64,000 nt of DNA, from positions 7,130,001-7,194,000 of the forward strand of contig JANJXV010000013.1 in the NCBI GenBank assembly GCA_024803745.1, read 5' to 3'. A model generated the notes under the pieces. The model had not been told where the DNA came from. It made no database searches and was given only the letters and a program-made list of their open reading frames with translations. The first letter of the stretch is position 1. Every line of letters begins with the position of its first letter. Of the stretch, positions 22,961-33,717 are shown in pieces. The stretch is from Megascapheus bottae. Taxonomy: Eukaryota; Chordata; Mammalia; Rodentia; Geomyidae. The translations under genes and the position numbers were made by a program.

Positions 22961-23147
22961 GAGGGATCACTAGTACACTGTTGGTGGGAGTGCAATCTCT
23001 TCTTATCTTTTAGATAAGATATTCAGAAGCAGCATTCATTTGCTTCTAGCTACTTTGCTAAACTCAAATGATTCATAGAGGAATGATGGGACATCATCTT
23101 TGGGTTATTGGGATCCTCTGTTATAAATATCTTAAGACATATTCAGT

Positions 23148-23277
23148 TCTTACAAATGAGGGAAATCATGAAACCTATTTTTCTTTGATCTGGCTTACTT
23201 CTGCTTAATATCATTTTTTCCAAGTCTTTCCACTTTGTAAAAAATGTGACAATGTCATTCTTTCTGATGCAGGCATA

Positions 23278-23324
<47 letters not shown>

Positions 23325-23482
23325 TACTACATCTTGATCCATTCATCTACTGAGGGGCATCTGGGTTGGTTCCATATCTGTGCTATGGTAAATAGTGCTA
23401 TAATGAACATTGTTGTGTTGGTGGCTTTAGTATGTCCTTGTTTCTGGACATTTGGGTAAAAGCCAAGGAGTGAGATTTCTTT
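23148..23482 (-). mobile_element. L1 ORF2 C-terminal/3' fragment (antisense)
   Basis: ATGAGGGAAATCATGAAACC, TCTGGCTTACTTCTGCTTAATATCA, CTACTGAGGGGCATCTGGGTTGG and TATGTCCTTGTTTCTGGACA match the same positions in the neighbouring L1 arm at 21025-21300. A TA run (23280-23321) has expanded inside it where the other copies read GAATTCCATTGTGTACAAAT. It has no poly(A) and no clear target duplications. Confidence 0.88.
23280..23321. repeat. (TA)n microsatellite inside L1
   Basis: About twenty TA units that replace the L1 segment encoding part of the ORF2 tail. Confidence 0.97.
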
Positions 23483-23884
23483 TTTTTTTTCACCTTTAAA
23501 AATGTAACTTTTATTTCAGGAATGACTTGCTTATGTCAAAACTTGACCATTGTAGTGACTTTCTGGAACCAATATCTCTTCAATAGGAAGTATCAATGGT
23601 TTACACATCCTAAGATTCTTTGTATTACTTATTTCAAAGTCTTTTGACTTGCTCTTTTCACCAGTCCTAAACTGCTCTCCCAGGATCCTTATTCCAATAT
23701 TCATTCATTCTAGACTACACAATGAAAGACCCAATTTAACTTTAAAATTCTAGTTCTCCATACATTCTAACCTTGTATTCAACTTCTGAGACACTACCAG
23801 CCTTTGTTAAGGTATAATCATCTTTGCTGTGGCCAACAGCAAACCCTTATCAACAGAGGACTTGGGTGGTAACTAAAAGGATGA

Positions 23885-23972
23885 TACCTCCATCCCGCCC
23901 TCCCTCCCTCACTCTCTCCCTTTCTACTTTCCTTCCCTCCCCCCTTTCTTTCTCCTTCTCTACTATCTTTAA
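23885..23972. repeat. Pyrimidine-rich tract
   Basis: CCCTCCCTCC/CTTTCTTT-type sequence directly before the poly(T) of an antisense L1. Confidence 0.8.
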
Positions 23973-23975
23973 TTT

Positions 23976-24345
23976 TATTGTTTTTTTCATATATTTTTAT
24001 TGTAATTAATAGAAGGGTTACATGATATTTGCCAGATAGAAGGTGTGTTAATTCACATACATTGATACCCTTTCACATGTCTTGGTCCGCATTCCCCCCC
24101 TCCCCGGGAACTTCTGTGTTTAGTTTTTTGAGGAATCTCCATACTGCCTTCCAGAGTTGTTGGACAAGTTTGCATTGCCATCAACAGTGTGGTAGTGTTC
24201 TTCTTTGGCAACACCCCCACCGGCATCTGTTATTGGAATTCTTGATAATGGCCATTCTAACTGGGTAAGGTGGAATCTCAATGTTGTTTTGATTTACATT
24301 TCTTTGTGGCCAGAGATGTTGATCATTTGTTCATGTGAAGGTTAT
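23976..24345 (-). mobile_element. L1 3' end (antisense) with internal deletion
   Basis: The element starts with the 3' terminus (TTTTATTGTAATTAATAGAAG) and 3' UTR up to CCTCCCCGG at about 24106. It then jumps to late ORF2 (GAACTTCTGTGTTTAGTTTTTTGAGGAATC), which lies several hundred bases farther upstream in the other copies. It continues through GGCCATTCTAACTGGGTAAGG and CATTTCTTTGTGGCCAGAGA. The missing block corresponds to about 20760-21320 of the neighbouring copy. Confidence 0.88.
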
Positions 24346-25080
24346 TAAGTGGTAAAGGATAATGCTCATGCACTAGGAAAACTGTACTGACTGAGGTGTG
24401 GGAATGTATATGTAAGAGACTACATGCTGTAATAATGGTATGCACGATAGGCAATGCAAGTTATATGGGGGCAAATTAATGCACAGTGCTGCATTCTCTC
24501 TATGACTAGGTGAATTTAGGAATGAAAGGTCTCTAAGCCTCTCTGATGACTGTCCCTCCACCAACGGTTCCTTGATCCTGTTCACTGACTGTTACAGCTG
24601 CAATCATTCTGAAAAGTCACATTTCATTAATTCACATTCAAAATGCTGGAATGAATGAAGAATAATCATTTTGCTGAGGCCTCTTGATAATGGCTTCTAT
24701 TGCACATTACCTCCTCAGTCATTGTGCTATCAAGGTAACATCTCTGTTCGCATTGGTAAAATGTGAAGTATCTGCTTTGTCTGTGGATATGAAAGTCATT
24801 TCTTCTGAAAGTCACTTGCATCCAACATGTAGGAAATTAGCTGAGTGCCAAGCTGTGGACAATCCCCAACAGTTGAATATTTATTATAGCTTTACAATAA
24901 TTTTCTATCTGAGGGGTTCCCATTCATAATTACTCATGTCAGCAATGTCAGCCTTTTCACATAGGTGAAACAGAATATTAACATTTAATCTATGGAATGA
25001 TACAAGGTAGTATATGATTCATACTGCCTAAGATTCTTGAATACAATTGAGAAAATAATCAACAAAACACTGTAATTTCA
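24346..25080. other. Repeat-free unique interval
   Basis: No gene seen. The stretch 24540-24760 has complex, balanced sequence with words such as TTCATTAATTCACATTC and could be conserved, but nothing specific is recognised. Confidence 0.4.
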
Positions 25081-25083
25081 ACT

Positions 25084-25168
25084 TTCTTTTTCCCTCCCTC
25101 CCTCCCTCCTTCCCTCCCTCCCTCCCTCCCTCCCTCCCTCCCTTCCTTCCTTTCTTCCTTCCTTTCAT
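25084..25168. repeat. (CCCT)n / (CCTT)n repeat
   Basis: About fifteen CCCT units followed by CCTT and TTTC units, at the tail end of a reverse SINE. It has the same arrangement as the compound repeat at 19.4 kb. Confidence 0.95.
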
Positions 25169-25375
25169 CTCATGGCCTGAGTGCTCTCTCTAAGCATTTT
25201 TTTTTCAGGGTCAGCACTCTACCCCGCATGAATCAGAGCTCTAATTCCAGCGTTATAGTTGTTAATTGGAGCTAAGAGTCTCACAGGCATTTTTTCAGTG
25301 GCTGGCTCTGAACCATGATCCCCAGATCTCAGCCTAAAATTACAGAAGTGAGCAACTAGCCCCTAGCTTAACTGT
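25169..25375 (-). mobile_element. B1-headed dimeric SINE (reverse)
   Basis: TGGCCTGAGTGCTCTCTCTAAG, GTCAGCACTCTACC, GTTAATTGGAGCTAAGAGTC, GGCTGGCTCTGAACCATGATCC and CAGATCTCAGCC appear in the family order. It is moderately diverged. Confidence 0.82.
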
Positions 25376-25857
25376 TTCTGCCCCCCAAACAACCTACACA
25401 GTTTTGTGTTTATTTTTCTTTTACAAGCTTAGTTAAAACTGCATTTGCATTTTGGAAAGAAACTGTGTAATCATTTCCCATTATTTATGCATAAGTGTTG
25501 CAAACTTAAATTGGTTTTAAATACTTAAAAAGGAATCTACACTTGATTTCCTTATCTATGAAATTCTCAATAAAAACTTCATACTCCTTCATTTATTGCA
25601 TAAAGCCTTTCCTGAGACCATATAACTTAATTACCAAACTAGATGCCTAAAGAAAGGAAAAGGTAGCCTTTGAGGAGCTCTCAATTTAATGGGAAAAATA
25701 GTAATGCAACAAGTAAGATTTCATTGAATATGATAATAAAATGGACTAATTAATAATTACATTTGGATTGAGGTCAGACAGAAGAGAAAATGAGCCATGA
25801 AAATGAATGGAATGTTTCATAACAGAAAGAACAAGAGAGAGGGAGGGACCTAAGAAC

Positions 25858-25858
<1 letters not shown>

Positions 25859-25952
<94 letters not shown>

Positions 25953-25953
25953 C

Positions 25954-25986
<33 letters not shown>

Positions 25987-26002
25987 CAGAGACAGACAGA
26001 CT
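25859..26002. repeat. (GA)n microsatellite with GACA end
   Basis: About sixty GA units with few interruptions, passing into (GACA)n. The Arg/Glu and Leu/Ser open frames over it are artefacts. It is a polypurine mirror repeat with H-DNA potential. Confidence 0.97.
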
Positions 26003-26234
26003 CAGACCTTAAGAATATTTCCTGTCTTGGCAAGAGAAAGATTGATTGCCCAAGAAGAAATGGGAAAGACAAACTGATGAGAGAATAATTTTCCTTGGGC
26101 AAGGAAACTTCCTAATTATGACTTATGTAAACTTATTTTCATATGCTCACACATAATAAAATAACTCCCATTCCACAAATTGCTGTAGAATTTATACCAC
26201 TTACATGAATACTGATTGATAAACTTGTGTCTCT

Positions 26235-26475
26235 TTTCTATTAGACAGTGAGCTCCTTTAATGCAAGAGCTCAAGTACATTTGACTCTCACTAGCATATG
26301 GCACAGTTCCCAAGATAGTTCAGATACTCCATACATATTCATTGAATAAATGAATTAATTAATCCATCAATAAATGGATGCTCTGTTTTTCAGTCCTTTA
26401 TTTTTTGTGTTTCTTCCCTGCTAGACTGAAACATCTCAAGAGGAGGAACGGTATCACTGTTAATTAAAAAGGTCC
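26235..26475 (+). mobile_element. L2 3' end (old LINE)
   Basis: The stretch AGACAGTGAGCTCCTTTAATG, then CATATGGCACAGTTCC, and ATATTCATTGAATAAATGAATT matches the well-known L2 3' end pattern (gagctccttgag..cacagtgcctggcaca..ttgaatgaatgaat). It is ancient and highly diverged. Confidence 0.72.
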
Positions 26476-27340
26476 CTGGTAAAATCTGATGCATATATTA
26501 AAATAAGAGTTTGAAGAAACTCAGACAACAACCCAAATAAAAACATAAAAATAAGTGTTATTAATTATTTTGTAGATCCTTTGCTTTTATCTTGAGAAGC
26601 CACTGATTCATGGAGCTGCAATATCTTAGTTGATTTTGCATAAATTATAACAGTACTTGAGGCAGAATGTATTTCTTGAAGTTTGGATCAAAGGCCAAGA
26701 GCATGCATGTGAAGTTATTTTTACTACATTGTCTCATGATAGGAGTCAGATAGGTAAGTGATCATGTAATCAAGGGAGAAAAAGGGAGTCACACCTTTCT
26801 GATCAGGACCTCACTTTAGCAATAATGGATAGAGAACTTCTTTCTAACAGGTGACCTACTCCTTATAACCTAAAGCCTCATAACATCCTACCTCAACATG
26901 GTTGTATAGGAAATTAATTTCCCAATATATGATGTTTTATGGTGCATTCAAACCATTGTGCACATGTAGTCTCAACTGCTTTCTTTCTTCAGGAAAAGGA
27001 TAGTGCAGGAAAAGGAGATGGCAGTTTGCACATAGAATGTTGTGTCCAAAGAACAGCAAACAAAACTGCTGCTGTATTCATTGTGTCCTAACTGAAATAA
27101 TTTCAAAATGGACGAAATAGAATCTAGAGAAGTAAAATCACCAATACAGACAGGTTTTGATTCTAAAAATGTTATTGGTTATTTAGTTTATGTTATTTGC
27201 TTTCTTGCAGAAAATTTCAGATATGGAAATGGAGGTAAAGAAGCAGGAATTGGTGGCTGACAGATTAAGTGCTTTCCCTCAGCTCTCACATCTCATGAGT
27301 AGAAGTAGTTGTGATTCAAACTGATCTACCTATTCAGTGT
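26476..27340. other. Unique DNA, nothing recognised
   Basis: No gene or clear repeat. AT-rich with scattered short purine runs. Confidence 0.5.
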
Positions 27341-27344
27341 GAGA

Positions 27345-27425
27345 AGTAATACACCTACTACCTGACAAATATAACTGTAACCCCTCTATTCATTACACTG
27401 ACAATAAAAACAAACAAACAAACAA
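27345..27425 (+). mobile_element. Old L1-like 3' end
   Basis: TAATACACCTACTACCTGAC, TAACTGTAACCCCTCTATTCA and an ACAATAAAAA(CAAA)n end closely match the block at 6170-6250, so the two belong to one subfamily. Confidence 0.7.
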
Positions 27426-27430
27426 AGATA

Positions 27431-27622
27431 AGGGCTGGGAATTTGGCCTAGTTTTAGAGTGCTTACCTAGCATTGCATGAAAACCCAGGTTCGATTCCTT
27501 GGTACCACATACATAGAAAAAAGCCAGAAGTGGTGTTGTGGCTCAAGTAGTACAGTTCTAGCCTTGAGAAAACACAAGGACATTGCTCATGCCCTGTGCC
27601 CATGCCCAGCACTGGCAAAAAT
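27431..27622 (+). mobile_element. IDL-Geo type SINE (forward)
   Basis: GGGAATTTGGCCTAGTTTTAGAG and GGTTCGATTCCTTGGTACC form the head. AGTGGTGTTGTGGCTCAAG starts the second unit, and CCCAGCACTGGCAAAAA ends it. It inserted next to the A-rich end of an L1 remnant, a usual target. Confidence 0.95.
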
Positions 27623-27629
27623 GATAAAA

Positions 27630-29930
27630 GATTGGACCCTTTAATGTGATTATACTAATCATGATGGCTTATGAAGAGGCTGTATGTCAAGAGAAATTCA
27701 GCAGCGCGCTTTAAGTGGACCCCACCATGAAGGCTAATTGATTTGGGATGAAAAGACTTGCTCAGAAATATCAAAAGAAACTATTTTTGAGAAGCAGAGT
27801 TCTTTCAGCACAGCAGCAAAATGCGTGTTATATAATCTCATCCAATTGGGTACTAACCCCATGTACCTCCTCTCCACTAGGGCACGTTTGGACAGAACAT
27901 CCATGAACATCCATTCATAACATACCCTGCGCCCTAAAATGATTCTGTGAGGAAGAATTCTCCATGCTTTCACAGTTTATAATCACGTCTGACCAGCAAT
28001 TGTTGCCAGGTACATCACATGGCAGTTGACTTTACGTAGCTTCTTGTTGGTCTGCAAATCACTAAAAATTTTCCATGATGGTTTGATTTTTAAATCCAGC
28101 ATGGATCAACTACTTAGTAGGGCCTTATTTCTAAAGGCTGGGACTCTTGCAAGCACTCTTAACAGAGACCTGTGGAGATTATCTGTGTCACTCCATCCAG
28201 CTATAAAGTCCTATATTTTGAATAAAATGAGAATATAAGAAGGCATTTTGATGTATGCAGGTAGAGGTCACCATGTTGTTACGTGCATTTCAAGACTAAG
28301 CACAACTGCTTGTATTCTTGGATAATTTAAGTCTGTCAAACCTAAATCTCTCGATAGCTCATTATTAACAAATGAAACAATGCTGGTGACTTCGAGAGCC
28401 AAAATCTTTCATTATGTCCTTAATTCCACATTTCCATGCTTGGCTGTCCTGGAGCCACCAGAAATCATACGCAGGAGCAAAACTACAGTGTGCATGTCAT
28501 CTGTATTGGCTCAGAAATTGTATTCAGCAACCTATCCCCAAAGAGTTCACTTGGAGAACCATGAATGGTGATTGATTTGTCCAGGGCAAAATGGAGAAGA
28601 GTCTTTTCTCTTTGTATTAAATCCTACTAAGATAAATTGTCTGTTCTTGAAGAACTGTGAGCAGGAGGAATCTTGAAATATTATATTATCTGTGATATTT
28701 CGCATCAAGGCATATAAAATATACTCCCCAGAGTCCTCCCCTAGCAATTAGCACCATTAACACCTTCTGCAAGCATATGGTCACAGTGGAGAGGAAATGA
28801 GACACAAGCCACATTTATGTTGCTCTTTATATACACATTTGGACACAGTTCATCAATATGCCTTTCCATCAGATCTATCTATCTTAAAGAGGTTAGATTT
28901 TGTGTTATCTTAATACTCAATTATTTAGTATCCCCAGGTGACTACATTTCCAAGGATGATCGCCCTTCTGTTTATAACCCTTTCAACACCTCCAATTTAC
29001 AATTATCAAGTATAGTTCTCCCTAGAGGTGTGATTGGTTTCAATTCCTCAGCCAGTCAAATGTAGTATTCCTATTCTATCAAAAGCAATATTTAAAGAAA
29101 GGAAGAAAACAGTTCCATTTTCTTTTCACAAACAACTTTCTTGCAAAGCTATTGTGATACAAATGTCTAGGCTCTTCATTTGATGGGTCCCTTATACTTA
29201 TAGTTTCGTAAGTATCTATATAACATTTTAAAATAAAAGTCAAATAGTAAGGAAGTTGAAGTCTTGTCTTTCTTCTTTTCACTCCCAGGTCTCTGCTTTT
29301 TGTTATTCTCTTCCCTGTACATATAATGTTGCAATCCGCAGAGGCAGGATGGGGTCTGTCTAATGTAGTGTCAGAAAGCCAGATAGCCTATGTACTGAGG
29401 TATGTTGAAGGACTTGGTTATATCATAGCTGCATGTGACTAAAATGACTAGCAGCCTTCCATGTATCAGCCAACTTCTCCCAAACTCTTTTGTGCGCTGG
29501 GCTGAGCCCAAAAGCAAAGAGATAAAATATACTCAAAGAAAGAAAACATGCTCATTCAACCCTTAAATAGGACAGCATGAGAAACAAGGGGAAATAAGGT
29601 TAGAAATTATATAACCTGAAGTTTAAGCTTTGAAAAAGAATTTCATCATGTCCAAATCATTTATAAAAAGCTTACTTTTCTATATTTGAAGCAATATTTA
29701 TGATGATTGCAATAACATGATGTAATAAAAGTTTAAAAGCATATGACAATATAGGAAATAAACTTGTTTTGAGGTAAGAAAATAAAGAAGCCACTTTTTG
29801 AGAGGTCAAATCTTGGAGTCCATGAGAGCACTAGAGGTCTGCAGGCAGCCAATTGTTACAAAGGCCTACAGCACACAAATATAATTAACATGGATAGGAA
29901 ACTGGCCAGAGAGGAAAGAAAGAACAAAAA
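27630..29930. other. Long repeat-poor interval
   Basis: About 2.3 kb with no recognisable transposon. Short open frames occur on both strands, but none shows a protein family or splice context I can support. The first 600 bp are the most complex in sequence and are listed separately as a candidate conserved element. Confidence 0.5.
27640..28245. promoter_or_regulatory. Candidate conserved non-coding element
   Basis: Repeat-free, complex sequence, with CpG-containing words such as CAGCAGCGCGCTTTAAG and CATACCCTGCGCCC in an otherwise CpG-depleted, AT-rich region. It contains AGGCTAATTGATTTGG, a homeodomain-type word. Retained CpGs and lack of decay patterns suggest constraint, but I have no alignment. 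Confidence 0.25.
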
Positions 29931-29964
29931 CAAACTATCTTCTGCTTACAGTCAATATTTTTTT

Positions 29965-30175
29965 AATGTTTTGTGGGTTTTATTTTGCCAGTCTGGGGCC
30001 TTGAACTCAGGGCCTGGGCACTGTCCTTGAGCTTTCTCAAGGCTAGTGATCTAACACTTGAGCCTCAGCACCACTTGCAGCTTTTTTTCTATGTATGTAG
30101 TACTGAGGAATTGAACCCGGGTCTTCGTGCAGGCTAGCCAAGCACTCTACCACTAGGCCAAACTCCCGGCCCCAT
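29965..30175 (-). mobile_element. IDL-Geo type SINE (reverse), first of a tandem pair
   Basis: Complete reverse copy from TTTTGCCAGTCTGGGGCC to AACTCCCGGCCCC. It is flanked by AGTCAATATTTTTT at 29950-29963 and 30176-30189. Confidence 0.95.
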
Positions 30176-30189
30176 AGTCAATATTTTTT

Positions 30190-30378
30190 GCTAGACCTGG
30201 GCTTGAGCTCAGGGCCTGAGCACTGTCCTTGGACTTTCTCAAGGCTAGAGCTCTACCACTTGAGCCTCAGCACCACTTCCGGCTTTTTTCTATGCATGTG
30301 GTACTGAGGAATCAAACCCGGGTCTTCATGCATGCTAGGCAAGCACTGTAACCACTAGGCCAAACTCCCGGCCCACAT
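30190..30378 (-). mobile_element. IDL-Geo type SINE (reverse), second of a tandem pair
   Basis: Complete reverse copy from GCTAGACCTGGGCTTGAGC to AACTCCCGGCCCACAT. It is flanked by AGTCAATATTTTTT at 30176-30189 and again at 30379-30392. It shares the middle copy of the target sequence with the preceding SINE. The two SINEs differ at many positions, so this is a second insertion and not a simple tandem duplication. Confidence 0.95.
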
Positions 30379-30392
30379 AGTCAATATTTTTT

Positions 30393-30870
30393 AGCATGAC
30401 TGGAGAAACCATATTCAACCCAAACTTGGATTTTCTGTGATCCTCAAGCTCCTTATGTATAGGTCCTCTAATTTAATCTCAGGGTAACCCGTCATTTTTC
30501 AAGTTAACCTCATCTTCTGTGTTCTTCCTTCCTCCTCTACTCACTTCCACACAATGGTGTCATAACTCTCCCAGTATCCTACTCCTCAACTTCTTACATC
30601 TTTGTATCACAAAGTGATTCAATCATTTTTTCCAAATCCCAAATCCTCACTCCCTCTGTTTTTCTTCCACAGCCTAGTATATTTCCAATTTATTATTCAA
30701 TTTACTATTTGCCAATCTCCTTATGTATGGGCTGTATTGTCATATTATTTACATTTGTAAGAATTGTAGAAGTTTACACATAAGGTCATTTTGGGGAAGA
30801 GAAAATATACAATACTTCATTTTTTTAACTCAGCATATCTTTATTGGTTGTTGACTATTTTAATATATAT
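30393..30870. other. Unique DNA, nothing recognised
   Basis: AT-rich non-coding sequence with no identifiable feature. Confidence 0.5.
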
Positions 30871-30871
30871 G

Positions 30872-30872
<1 letters not shown>

Positions 30873-30912
<40 letters not shown>
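30873..30912. repeat. (GT)n microsatellite
   Basis: About nineteen GT units at the tail side of a reverse SINE. It was probably part of the target, because the right flank also carries TGTGTGTATTTT. Confidence 0.95.
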
Positions 30913-30914
<2 letters not shown>

Positions 30915-31105
30915 TTTTTTTCCAGTCCTGTGCTTGGGCTCAGGGCTTGAGTACTGTCCTTGGACTTTCTCAAGGCTAGCATTCTACCACTTGAGCCTCA
31001 GCACCATTTCCGGCTTTTTGCTATGTATACGGTACTGAGTAATCGAACCTGGGTCTTCATGCATGCTAGGCAAGCACTCTACCACTAGGCCAAACTCCCG
31101 GCCCC
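30915..31105 (-). mobile_element. IDL-Geo type SINE (reverse) with target duplications
   Basis: Complete reverse copy, TTTTCCAGTCCTGTGCTTGG to AACTCCCGGCCCC. TGTGTGTATTTT occurs on both sides (about 30904-30916 and 31107-31118). Confidence 0.94.
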
Positions 31106-31119
31106 ATGTGTGTATTTTA

Positions 31120-32410
31120 ATCAAGTTGATACATAATCTGGGACTTAGTGTTAAAATCACAAAGCAGTAGAATCTATACTGGGACCCACAGACAAGTAGT
31201 TTCATTCAACTAAGACATGTTTGGTTGGAAATCTGATTTCCTGTCAATACCTTGACGAAAATCCAGTGTACTTATAGTTAAATGATTGACCACTAGCAAC
31301 ACAGATCTATTATTACCTTGGTGTCAAATACAATTTTCTACCTTTCTTACGAGCTCTTCAGAGACTCAACTAAACATGAAATGACTAGAAATCAAAGATG
31401 GACCCTCATCTCCATTTTCTAACACCAAACACACCCTATATCATACTACATCCAGTATAGTTGTCATTTTCTTTAGGATTATATGTGTACATTATACCTA
31501 TGTATAAAAATATCATAATGTAACTCACTAAAATCTATTAGAAAAGAATTAAGGATATAAGACAGTAAAAGAGTGGGTGAATTTGACCAAATTTATAATA
31601 GGCTTATACGAAAATAATGTCACAACAAAACATTTTGTATGCTAACAATGGTGAAGCAATTGCCTCCTTGCACTATTTTATGCAAACTTCTCTTCTTTTT
31701 CTCCTAATGTTGTCCTTCCTTGCCTACTTTTCCTACTTTTCTCCAAAGCTCCTTGTTTCATTTATTTCTTTACATATATTCATTATTTATGACTGTTGAT
31801 AAACTGCAGCCATTTAAATCCAACATGACCTCATGTGGGGAAATCTCTTGCTGAGATAGTTATAGCTGCCTTTGTGGTGTTAAATCCCTTGATCAGAAAC
31901 CTACTGAGCACTGTGATCTCTTCTTTGATCCTGAACTCTTAATCAAAAATAGCACACTGTTCCTATCCAATCCTTTGTCACTTTCCAGGCCTTTGGAAGG
32001 TGTTAGAAATAAAACTTTGCTATATCTGTTCTTCCAGTGACTATTTATGGTCCATCTTAAATATGGCATTGTAATGAATGTTCCCTCTACCAAGAGGTGA
32101 GCTTAGGTTCACAAATACAGGTGTTCTTTCAAAATGGCTATTGGATATAAAGGAAGAACTGTTATTTACGCAAATGTTAAAAATGAGAAGCTGATTTCAG
32201 ATAAGAGACACTGAAACATACTTCAACAATAATATTATCTTAGTATGATAATAATTTGAAAGCACAGAAAAAGATAAATTTTCCCCTCAAATGTCTCAAA
32301 TGACAAAACTGAAAAAATTTGAAATACAAACATTAGATAGATAAATCATGGTTAAAAAATTGATAATTCCTCCACTAGCTCAACATCTTCCACTCAGGAA
32401 GAAAACAAAA
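31120..32410. other. Mostly unique DNA
   Basis: No gene. It holds one old L1 3' end (31560-31645) and nothing else I recognise. Confidence 0.5.
31560..31645 (+). mobile_element. Old L1 3' end
   Basis: GAGTGGGTGAATTTGACCAAA, then AATGTCACAACAAAACATTTTG, follows the pattern of old mammalian L1 3' UTRs (gtgaatttgatcaaa..aatgtcacaatgaaac..ttttgtac). Similar remnants lie at 46970, 53195 and 61130. Confidence 0.6.
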
Positions 32411-32414
32411 ATAA

Positions 32415-32612
32415 AACAATGGGAGTTTGGCTTAGTGGAAGAGTGCTGGCCTACCATGCACGAATACCTGGGATCGATTCCTCAGTGACACATACATAGA
32501 AAAAAGCCGGGAGTAGTGCTGTGGCTCAAGTGGTAGAATTCTAGCATTGAGAAAGCCCAAGGACAGTGCTCAGGCCCTGAGTTCAAGCACAAGACAGGCA
32601 AAAAGGCAAAAC
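32415..32612 (+). mobile_element. IDL-Geo type SINE (forward)
   Basis: GGGAGTTTGGCTTAGTGGAAGAG, GGGATCGATTCCTCAG, GTGGCTCAAGTGGTAGAATTC and GAGTTCAAGCACAAGACAGGC are present in order. Confidence 0.95.
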
Positions 32613-32895
32613 ATTAATTAATCAATAAAATGGAGACCCCTGTACACCAAACACCTTTTGTTAAGTTGGTTGACATTTTAATTCTATATGTACCTCCTAG
32701 GCACTTTTGGGCTATCAGTCCTCCTTTACACATCACAGCATTTTGGGTATTGAGTTCACCTAATTGACTAATCCATGTTTTAGTAACATCACAGGAGAGT
32801 TCTAATCGAGTTAGATAATCTTGTAACATATAAGATAATTTTATAACATATTTCAGAGTAAAGTATACATTATATATATCCATATATAACTCATG

Positions 32896-33369
32896 GAGGT
32901 TTTTTATTGTAATTAATAGAAGGGTTACATTATATACACCAGATAGAAGGTGCATTACTTCACATACATTGATACCCTTTCTCATGACATGGTCCCATTT
33001 CCAGTCCCCCCTCCCCCAGCTCATTGTGATTTCCCACCTTCCTTATCCAATTTCAAACATCCAATTAAGCACATATAAAATATATCAGATAACAAGGTGA
33101 AATATTGTAACAATATGAGATAACCAAGGGATAGCAAAAGAGATGAGAGATAACATAGTACATTAAGGACAACAATCACTCATTATATGGCTTTTGTTCC
33201 TTATCCTTGTCCTTACATTTAGTGTCATAGTATTTGGCCTTATGTCTTCTGTGCTATTGTAAATCTCTCCTAGGAGAGCCCAAGGTTTCTACTGATTATG
33301 ACAAATGAGGGAGACTCTTGGGCCTATGTTCCTTTGAGTCTGGCTTACTTCACTTAATATGAGGTTTTT
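32896..33369 (-). mobile_element. 5'-truncated L1 (antisense) with target duplications
   Basis: The 3' terminus TTTTATTGTAATTAATAGAAG starts at about 32905. The 3' UTR follows (GGTGCATTACTTCACATACA, a C-rich block, AACAAGGTGAAATATTGTAAC), and the last recognisable L1 sequence is TCTGGCTTACTTCACTTAATAT at 33360. GAGGTTTTT occurs at 32896-32904 and 33361-33369 and is the likely duplication. Length is about 455 bp. Confidence 0.9.
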
Positions 33370-33717
33370 AATACACTACTATGGCTTTTAATTCCACAAT
33401 AAACTATAGACACGATTTACAGAGGCAAATATTGAAAGCAGCCAACCCAGAATACCATATCACAATAGTTCAGTAATGTACTCCTCAGCAATGGCATAGT
33501 TGGTGATGGGATCACAATGTCAATTCTAATATATTTCCTCTATACCACAATGTAGCATGGATTCTGATACTATTCTTGGACTTTGCACAGAGATTTATAA
33601 AAATACTCAACTAAATGAATACAATTACTATAAATCAATTAAAACAAAAATTAAAGGACCAAGAACACATACAATCAAAGTAAAAAAAAAAAGAACAAAG
33701 CAGTAAAACTTTAACTA

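Larger units (their letters stand above)
20578..23011 (-). mobile_element. L1 insertion with 5' inversion (twin-primed), 2.4 kb
   Basis: The antisense arm (about 20594-21401) runs from the L1 3' end (TGTAATTAATAGAATGGCTA) back into late ORF2. The other arm (21402-22995) is in sense from the ORF2 reverse transcriptase domain to late ORF2. The sense arm ends at GGTGGGAGTGCAA and the antisense arm begins, in element terms, at GGGAGTGCAAACTCA, so together they form one continuous element. Target duplications flank the pair: TCTCTTCTAATCTTTT at 20578-20593 and TCTCTTCTTATCTTTT at 22996-23011. L1 ORF2 normally supplies endonuclease and reverse transcriptase for its own insertion; this copy is 5'-truncated and broken. 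Confidence 0.93.

Noticed and set aside
25746..26102. 118-codon Ser/Leu-rich and 93-codon Arg/Glu-rich open frames
   Set aside because: Both arise from the (GA)n tract.
29950..30392. Direct repeats separated by similar-sized units, superficially CRISPR-like
   Set aside because: The intervals are two SINE copies and the repeats are their target duplications.
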